Assembly (NCBI GenBank): GCA_052266715.1
Contig: JBQPRB010000006.1
Strand: one strand, 5' to 3'
DNA from: Jeotgalibaca sp052266715
GTDB taxonomy: Bacteria > Bacillota > Bacilli > Lactobacillales > Aerococcaceae
Length of the DNA: 64,000 bases
In this document: positions 58,601 through 64,000 of the stretch, in pieces
Layout of the letters: each line of letters begins with the position of its first letter
Position numbering within the stretch: the stretch's first letter is position 1
Program-made: the position numbers and the translations under genes
Notes under the pieces: generated by a model
What the model was told of the DNA's origin: nothing
The model's input: the letters and a program-made list of their open reading frames with translations, nothing else
Databases searched by the model: none

Positions 58601-60226
58601 TTATTCGTACAGTGCTGCTACACGTGCTTGTACGTCTTTATCTTCCAAGAATTCTTCGTAAGTTGTATCCAAGCGGTCAACAACACCATTGGCACTTACT
58701 TCAATAATGCGGTTTGCAGTTGTATTGATAAACTCGTGGTCATGAGATGAGAACAACAAAGCGCCTTTAAATGCAATCATACCATCGTTCAAAGCAGTGA
58801 TTGATTCCAAGTCCAAATGGTTTGTTGGATCATCCAAAATTAGAACGTTTGCTTTGGAGAACATCATTTTAGAAAGGATAACCCGGACTTTTTCGCCCCC
58901 GGATAATACAGATACTTTCTTCATAACGTCGTCACCAGTAAAGAGCATACGACCCAAGAAACTACGCAAGAAAGTATTATCGTCTTCTTCTGGACCAGCA
59001 AATTGACGTAACCATTCCAGAATGTTGATGTCTGGATTTGGGAACTCGCTTGAGTGGTCTTTAGGCAAGTAGCTACGTGAAGTTGTAACACCCCATTTGA
59101 AAGTACCAGCATCTGGTTCCATTTCACCCATCAAAATACGGAATAGGGTAGTTGTTGCAATATCACGACGACTTGTAATAGCCACTTTATCTTCACGGTT
59201 CAATGTGAAACTAATGTTATCCAATACTTTCACACCATCGATAGACTTAGATAGACCATCAACAATCAATAAATCATTTCCAATTTCACGTTCCGGTGAG
59301 AAACCAACGAATGGATATTTACGTGAAGATGGTTGAATATCATCCAAGGTAATTTTATCCAACATTTTCTTACGGGACGTTGCTTGTTTCGATTTAGAAG
59401 CATTCGCACTAAAGCGGGCGATAAAATCTTGTAATTCCTTGATTTTTTCTTCTTTTTTAGAGTTTTGGTCTGCTGCCAGTTTAGAAGCTAATTGACTGGA
59501 CTGCAACCAGAAGTCGTAGTTACCAACATAAAGTTGGATTTTACCGAAGTCAACGTCTGCCATATGTGTACAAACCGTATTCAAGAAGTGACGGTCATGG
59601 GATACAACAATAACAGTGTTAGGGAAGTTAATTAAAAACTCAGATAACCAATCAATTGATTGCTTATCCAAACCGTTAGTAGGCTCATCCAGAAGTAAAA
59701 CGTCTGGTTGACCGAACAAAGCTTGTGCTAAAAGAACCTTAACTTTTTGTGGTTCAATCAGTTCGCTCATATTTTTGTAATGCAAATCTTCGGAAATTCC
59801 TAAACCTTGCAACAAGCTCGCAGCATCTGCTTCAGCTTCCCAACCATTTAGTTCCGCAAATTCACCTTCAAGTTCACCAGCACGAATGCCATCTTCATCA
59901 GTAAATTCTTCCTTCATATAAATAGCGTCTTTTTCTTGACGTACTGCATAAAGGCGTTTATTACCCATGATAACGGTGTCGAGTACTTGTTTGTCTTCAA
60001 AACCAAAGTGATCTTGATTCAAAACAGATAAACGTTCATTTGGATCTAGAATAACGTCACCGGTTGAAGGTTGAATTTCACCAGAAAGAATCTTTAAGAA
60101 AGTGGATTTTCCAGCACCATTTGCTCCAATTACACCATAGCAGTTGCCGGGAGTGAATTTAATATTTACATTGTCAAAAAGTTTACGATCAGAAAATTGT
60201 AAACTGACGTTTGATACAGTAATCAT
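58601..60226 (-). CDS. ABC-F family ribosome-associated ATPase (YbiT/YkpA type)
   Basis: A 541-residue soluble protein with two ATPase domains and no membrane part. Domain 1 has Walker A GANGAGKST (about residues 35-43), Walker B VLLLDEPTNGLD and a degenerate signature (SELIEPQKVKVLLAQ in place of LSGGQ). A charged linker (SKKEEKIKELQDFIARFSANASKSKQ) follows. Domain 2 lacks a canonical Walker A (SRRDIATTTLF) but has a good signature LSGGEKVRVILSK and Walker B VLILDDPTNHLD. Such paired half sites are known in the YbiT/YkpA branch, which acts on the ribosome. ATG 60226 is behind GAGGAATGCC. Confidence 0.88.
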   Translation of the reverse strand: MITVSNVSLQFSDRKLFDNVNIKFTPGNCYGVIGANGAGKSTFLKILSGEIQPSTGDVILDPNERLSVLNQDHFGFEDKQVLDTVIMGNKRLYAVRQEKDAIYMKEEFTDEDGIRAGELEGEFAELNGWEAEADAASLLQGLGISEDLHYKNMSELIEPQKVKVLLAQALFGQPDVLLLDEPTNGLDKQSIDWLSEFLINFPNTVIVVSHDRHFLNTVCTHMADVDFGKIQLYVGNYDFWLQSSQLASKLAADQNSKKEEKIKELQDFIARFSANASKSKQATSRKKMLDKITLDDIQPSSRKYPFVGFSPEREIGNDLLIVDGLSKSIDGVKVLDNISFTLNREDKVAITSRRDIATTTLFRILMGEMEPDAGTFKWGVTTSRSYLPKDHSSEFPNPDINILEWLRQFAGPEEDDNTFLRSFLGRMLFTGDDVMKKVSVLSGGEKVRVILSKMMFSKANVLILDDPTNHLDLESITALNDGMIAFKGALLFSSHDHEFINTTANRIIEVSANGVVDRLDTTYEEFLEDKDVQARVAALYE

Positions 60227-60309
60227 TCTTGGCATTCCTCAATTCATTTAATATTGTCCTTTCACATTCTAACACAATCTTTTCAAATTGAAAGCATTTC
60301 GAACCATGA

Positions 60310-61284
60310 TTAAAGCAGTTTATTAAACATAAATAAACTTATTTGCTCATCCGAAATGAGATGAAGATGATTCTGATAATCAAGTGATTTGGGATACAGG
60401 CGATATGAAAGGTACTCATCATAAGAAAAATAAGTATCATTTCCCAATCGCATCGTTAAACCCTTACTGTTTTCAGAGAGCGAAAGATACTGGTCATCAA
60501 GTGTTTCACTGGCTAAGTTAGGATGAGGAATCATTCTTATCTTAATTGGATCACCAATTATCTGGGTTGTGGTTCTATCGACATCAGGTAAAAAGTGGAA
60601 GAGACTGATGGCCTGAACGGCTTCTGCATCACTATCGAAGTTTAATGATGTTTTATAATATGTTGTGTTTATTTGTAACTTATTTTTCGCTATCTTTTCA
60701 ATAAGATAGGGCTCTCTCTTTTTCATGCCAAAGACCATTAGCTGGATAGGCTCATCATTTTCATCTAACTGAAGGATATCATTACCTCGCAAAACGATTG
60801 AAGCAGTTGGTGTATCATCCCAGGGAATGATTGTTTCCATATGCCATTCGAAAATACCATCCGTTTCTGATACCAAAATTATCCGGTTGGATGAACTAAT
60901 ATCTAGACTATGGAAATCACCTTTCATCAATAGTGTTTCAGATGTATTTGCTTTTTCGGGGTACCGGACATAAAATCCTGTTTCATCTATAAAATAGAGA
61001 CGATGGCGATAAATATAATTCCCCCGAATAGGCCGATCAAAATGTAGTGCTTTGAACAAAAAAGGTTGTAGATCCGCTTCGTCCAGAAAAAGTGACTGAT
61101 TTACAATTGGTTCTTGGTAAATAGGCAAATCCTGAAGGCCTAAGTGTTCAATCCATTTTCGCCAATGATAAATAGAAACATTTGATCTATCCTTCCATAA
61201 ATATAAAAAACCACTATATAACGAAATATCATAAAAGTTTCCCTTTATCGTTAAATTAGTTAATAATATGTCTGCTTTATCCAT
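60310..61284 (-). CDS. Hypothetical protein, beta-rich repeats
   Basis: A 324-residue soluble protein that I do not recognise. It has several strand-like repeats reminiscent of a beta-propeller: GFLYLWKDRSNVSIYHW, YRHRLYFIDETGFYVRYPE, SLDISSSNRIILVSETDGIFEW and DTYFSYDEYLSYRLYPKS. It has no signal peptide, membrane segment or Cys motif. ATG 61284 is six bases behind AGGAGG; the ATG two codons earlier touches it. It stands alone between the ABC-F gene and brnQ. Tyr and Asp are common, as in uncharacterised Lactobacillales proteins. Confidence 0.7.
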   Translation of the reverse strand: MDKADILLTNLTIKGNFYDISLYSGFLYLWKDRSNVSIYHWRKWIEHLGLQDLPIYQEPIVNQSLFLDEADLQPFLFKALHFDRPIRGNYIYRHRLYFIDETGFYVRYPEKANTSETLLMKGDFHSLDISSSNRIILVSETDGIFEWHMETIIPWDDTPTASIVLRGNDILQLDENDEPIQLMVFGMKKREPYLIEKIAKNKLQINTTYYKTSLNFDSDAEAVQAISLFHFLPDVDRTTTQIIGDPIKIRMIPHPNLASETLDDQYLSLSENSKGLTMRLGNDTYFSYDEYLSYRLYPKSLDYQNHLHLISDEQISLFMFNKLL

Positions 61285-61389
61285 AAACATCCTCCTTTCG
61301 GAAAAAATCTCGCAATATGATTATACCATATGGAGGTTCACATCAATTCATGATAGAATAGACAAAAATTATTAGGAATGGAGAATTTC

Positions 61390-62730
61390 ATGGACAAAAA
61401 ATTAACGTTCAAAGATTACCTGTTTATCGGTTCGATGTTGTTCGGATTATTCTTTGGAGCTGGGAACTTAATATTCCCTGTCCAAATGGGACAACTAGCC
61501 GGATCGAATATGCTGGAAGCAACATTGGGATTCATCATCACGGCTGTGGGGCTACCATTCCTTGGCATCGTGGCAATGGGGCTAGCACGCAAGGACAGTT
61601 TGTACGAATTAGCCAGCAAGATTTCACCTGGTTATGGATTATTCTATACCATCGCTTTGTACTTGACGATTGGGCCATTCTTTGCGATTCCCAGAACTGC
61701 GACTGTATCATTCGAAGCAGCATTTGCACCATATTTAGATAAAGGGATTTTGCAACTGGCACTTCTTATTTTTTCAGCTTTATTCTTCGGTTTTTCCTTG
61801 TGGTTTACATTACGACCTTCAGGAATTTTAACGTGGGTAGGTAAAGTATTAAATCCGATATTCTTGGTCTCATTAACAGGACTAGTCATCTTTTCCGTTT
61901 TAAAACCTATGGGAGAGGTAGGGACGATTCCTGTTCAGGAGACTTACCAAGCAGGAGCATTTTTTCGTGGGTTTCTAGAAGGGTATAACACGATGGATGC
62001 TTTGGCAGCTTTAGCATTTGGTATTATTGTTATCAGTACCATCAAAAGTTTAGGGGTAACAAAACCATCCGCAATAGCAAGAGACACCGTGATTGCTGGA
62101 TTGTTCAGTACAACATTGATGGCCATCATTTATGCAAGTCTGGTTTATGTCGGAGCAACAAGTCAAGGTATTTTTGGTCTTAGTGCCAACGGGGGAGCTG
62201 CTTTAGCAATCGTTTCTGATCATTATTTCGGAGCTTTTGGAGCAGTGGTTCTTGCCGTTATTATTACCGTTGCTTGTTTCAAAACAGCAGTAGGGTTACT
62301 GACTGCCATCAGTGAGATGTTCGTGACCTTGTTCCCTAATAAGTTAACTTACAACCAATTTGTATATCTTTTTACAGGTATTTCATTTGGAGTAGCAAAC
62401 CTGGGATTGCAACAAATCATCACTTTGTCTATTCCTGTATTGATGTTCCTGTATCCATTAGCGATTACGCTTATCTTTACAGCGATACTGAGTCCGCTAT
62501 TTAAGGATAAGGATATTGTTTACAGAATGACCACGATTTTTACCCTCCCATTTGCCTTGCTTGATTTTATCCAAGCCTTGCCAGAAGAGTGGAGAAGCGG
62601 GCTCATTCTGGAGCAAGTATCTATTTGGGCGAAAGCTACGGTTCCGTTATTTAATTACGGAATGAGCTGGCTGATCCCATCATTTATTGGTTTTGTTATT
62701 GGGTTAATACTTTCTAGAAGAACTAAATAA
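61390..62730 (+). CDS. brnQ: Branched-chain amino acid carrier BrnQ
   Basis: A 446-residue cation-coupled transporter for Leu, Ile and Val with 12 membrane segments. The opening LFGLFFGAGNLIFPVQMGQLAG is the BrnQ signature, followed by GLPFLGIVAMGLARKDSLYELASKISPGYG, FAIPRTATVSFEAAFAPY and EGYNTMDALAALAFGIIVISTIKSLG. ATG 61390 is seven bases behind a GGAG; the earlier in-frame ATG at 61378 is less well placed. A terminator follows, into whose T-run a mobile element was inserted. Confidence 0.94.
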   Translation: MDKKLTFKDYLFIGSMLFGLFFGAGNLIFPVQMGQLAGSNMLEATLGFIITAVGLPFLGIVAMGLARKDSLYELASKISPGYGLFYTIALYLTIGPFFAIPRTATVSFEAAFAPYLDKGILQLALLIFSALFFGFSLWFTLRPSGILTWVGKVLNPIFLVSLTGLVIFSVLKPMGEVGTIPVQETYQAGAFFRGFLEGYNTMDALAALAFGIIVISTIKSLGVTKPSAIARDTVIAGLFSTTLMAIIYASLVYVGATSQGIFGLSANGGAALAIVSDHYFGAFGAVVLAVIITVACFKTAVGLLTAISEMFVTLFPNKLTYNQFVYLFTGISFGVANLGLQQIITLSIPVLMFLYPLAITLIFTAILSPLFKDKDIVYRMTTIFTLPFALLDFIQALPEEWRSGLILEQVSIWAKATVPLFNYGMSWLIPSFIGFVIGLILSRRTK

Positions 62731-62736
62731 GAAAAG

Positions 62737-62774
62737 AGACAAAAGCTATCATAAACAGCTTTTGTCTCTTTTTT
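62737..62774 (+). terminator. Intrinsic terminator of brnQ
   Basis: AGAGACAAAAGCT and AGCTTTTGTCTCT with a short loop, followed by six T. The T-run is part of the target duplication of the adjoining element. Confidence 0.85.
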
Positions 62775-63016
62775 GGTTCTATTATTTATGGTGTGGGTAG
62801 GTATTCTTCTCGGAAATCCCGAAGGACGGTGGGGTTGCTTGTGGCCGTGTCAAGGATGCAATGCGAAAGTAGGGACCGTTGATGCTTCAGCGTCTACGGT
62901 CCCTTTGAGGCTTGCAAGCCCGGAGACTACAGGCTCAGGGCGGTCCCACGGCAGTACACAAGCAAACCCGCAGGCCGAAGGGCATTTCCTTCACCAACAC
63001 CAGATAACCAAGAACC
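62775..63016 (+). mobile_element. MITE-like element, 242 bp, copy 2 (probably ISL3-related)
   Basis: It has the same length and nearly the same sequence as 52233-52474. Its ends are GGTTCT and AGAACC, and its flanks are perfect 8-base direct repeats (TCTTTTTT at 62767-62774 and 63017-63024). Internal changes relative to copy 1 mostly keep pairing, for example GCATC to GCGTC in the arm opposite GATGC. The element is in the same orientation as copy 1 and lies about 190 bases upstream of a tnpB. Confidence 0.78.
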
Positions 63017-63043
63017 TCTTTTTTTAACGGCTTCCGAAAGAAG

Positions 63044-63118
63044 TCTCCCGCTTCTAAACGTTTCGGTGCATGGCACCAGTGAAAGCGGGAGATGAATTTC
63101 GGTTCCCCAATGGGGAAC
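63044..63118 (+). repeat. Two hairpins upstream of tnpB (possible IS200/IS605 left end)
   Basis: TCTCCCGCTT (63044-63053) pairs with AAGCGGGAGA (63083-63092), and GTTCCCC-AAT-GGGGAAC (63102-63118) is a perfect short hairpin. Subterminal hairpins are usual at the ends of IS200/IS605 elements, so the left end may lie near 63030-63045. Confidence 0.45.
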
Positions 63119-63205
63119 GATAGTTCCTATTTACGTCAATAAAAATCGACTTAAGACGAAGGCATGTTATATAATATCCTTATAATCAAGGAAGGAGGAA
63201 AGGTT

Positions 63206-64000
63206 ATGTACCACGGAAAACGATTGATGATTCGAAATCAAGCGAAGCTGAAACCGGCATTGGATACCTGCAACAAAGCTTCCGCTGAAGTGTGGAACCT
63301 GTGCTTGCGGAAGTCCAAGGCACATCATCTTGCCACCGGCAAGTGGATAGGCAAGACGCAACTGCAAAGCGAAACCAAGCAAACGGTCGCATTGCATAGT
63401 CAAAGCATCCAAGCCGTCGCCCACAAATACCTGAACGCCCGTCTGGCGGCGAAGGAAGCCAAAACCGCAGGGCGCAAGGATGTCCGTTACCCCTACAAGG
63501 AAAAGTTTTTCTTCAACACCAAATGGGTCGGACAGGCTTTTTCCATAGAAGGTAATGTCGTCACCCTCTCATTGGGCATCCGCAACGGCAAAAGACAACC
63601 ACCACTGAAATTGCGGGTATCCGGATTAGACGGCATTCCTGTCGAAACCATCAAGGAAGTGGAGCTATGCCACGACATCCATTATTATTTGTCCGTTACT
63701 TACGACGATGGGATAGAAAATCCGCCCTTGGGGCAACAACAGGCGGCTTCTGTTGACTTGGGCGAAATCCACAGTATTGCTTCCTTTGCGGAAGGCGGTT
63801 CTTCCGTCCTGATTAGCGGACGCAAGGCACGCAGTATCCACCAATTGCGCAACAAGAAGCTGGCTCAACTGCAACGGCTGCAGTCGAAGTGCAAGAAAGG
63901 CTCGCGCCAGTGGAAGAAATACCAAAAAGCCAAAAACTTCGTCCGCACCAAGAGCGCCCGCCAGCTGCAGGATGCCCTGCATAAGACAACCAAAAACTTT
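63206..64000 (+). CDS. tnpB: TnpB-family RNA-guided nuclease / IS605 OrfB (partial, right edge)
   Basis: The first 265 codons of a tnpB gene that runs off the window. It opens MYHGKRLMIRNQAKLKP, then the helical region with ASAEVWNLCLRKSKAHH. The first RuvC strand is AASVDLGEIHSIASF with the catalytic Asp at residue 184, followed by IHQLRNKKLAQLQRLQSKCKKGSRQWKKYQKA. The zinc finger and the last two RuvC residues lie outside. It is visibly more G+C rich than its surroundings, so it is likely a recent arrival. GAAGGAGGAAAGGTT precedes the ATG, and TATAAT at 63170-63175 could be its -10. No tnpA is seen upstream. Confidence 0.88.
   Translation, partial: MYHGKRLMIRNQAKLKPALDTCNKASAEVWNLCLRKSKAHHLATGKWIGKTQLQSETKQTVALHSQSIQAVAHKYLNARLAAKEAKTAGRKDVRYPYKEKFFFNTKWVGQAFSIEGNVVTLSLGIRNGKRQPPLKLRVSGLDGIPVETIKEVELCHDIHYYLSVTYDDGIENPPLGQQQAASVDLGEIHSIASFAEGGSSVLISGRKARSIHQLRNKKLAQLQRLQSKCKKGSRQWKKYQKAKNFVRTKSARQLQDALHKTTKNF

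Overview
The window is a chromosomal segment of a low-to-moderate G+C Gram-positive bacterium, most likely a member of the Lactobacillales and probably Carnobacteriaceae. The reasons are strong AGGAGG-type ribosome binding sites, T-box leaders, PurR boxes, a mevalonate pathway (mvaS, mvaA), a CopY-CopA-CopZ copper operon, lipoprotein substrate-binding proteins and a pepF/panE/pdxK-type gene complement. Genus cannot be fixed from sequence alone. Only two loci (a SOUL-type gene near 4.8-5.4 kb and a tnpB at the right edge) look clearly more G+C rich than their surroundings.

Layout. 0-8.5 kb: the 3' end of rtcB, mgtE, two tandem paralogous membrane proteins, an ECF S component, a lipoprotein, a SOUL protein with an in-frame remnant behind it, pyridoxine kinase, an AEC permease and a panE-like reductase. 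8.5-15.3 kb: pepF, then a basic amino acid ABC transporter split into two transcription units, each behind its own T-box with specifier CGC (Arg), with a cyclic-2,3-diphosphoglycerate-synthase-like gene in the first unit; then ywlG. 15.4-24.6 kb: a PurR-box-controlled xanthine/uracil-type permease, then a 3-kb block (SRPBCC protein, yaiI, mvaS, FMN reductase) flanked by inverted copies of an intergenic repeat, then mvaA, tcyP and thrC. 24.6-34.5 kb: rplY, a DMT transporter, an aromatic acid exporter-like protein, a fused Dpp/Opp ATPase and, divergently, a Cys-specifier T-box in front of two permeases with long N-terminal extensions and a substrate-binding protein whose two halves are in circularly permuted order. 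34.5-45.5 kb: NERD protein, deoxynucleoside kinase, YkvA, HAD phosphatase, a small gene with a non-canonical start, a Rossmann reductase, the cop operon, a LysM-3D cell wall protein, birA-bioY and an SRAP protein.

45.5-48.2 kb is the most striking part. Two paralogous orphan ABC substrate-binding lipoproteins each sit behind a structured leader with its own promoter, a ribosome binding site, a 19-codon leader peptide and an antiterminator/terminator pair. The two peptides end in NYYFSYFR and NFFFSFFR. They differ at exactly three aligned codons in this run, each TAY to TTY, which looks like classical ribosome-stalling attenuation re-tuned from tyrosine to phenylalanine after duplication.

48.2-64 kb: CapA-like lipoprotein, TPR protein, an HTH-PfkB protein lacking the usual GAGD motif, UspA, SbcC-SbcD, an SDR with an acyl-ACP thioesterase, an ABC-F protein, a protein of unknown function, BrnQ and the first 265 codons of a TnpB. 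Two copies of a 242-bp element with imperfect terminal inverted repeats and 7-8-bp target duplications lie at 52.2-52.5 kb and 62.8-63.0 kb; they look like ISL3-type MITEs. Two other intergenic regions (34.3 and 43.1 kb) hold arrays of three tandem palindromes with exact 50- and 51-bp periods whose function I do not know.
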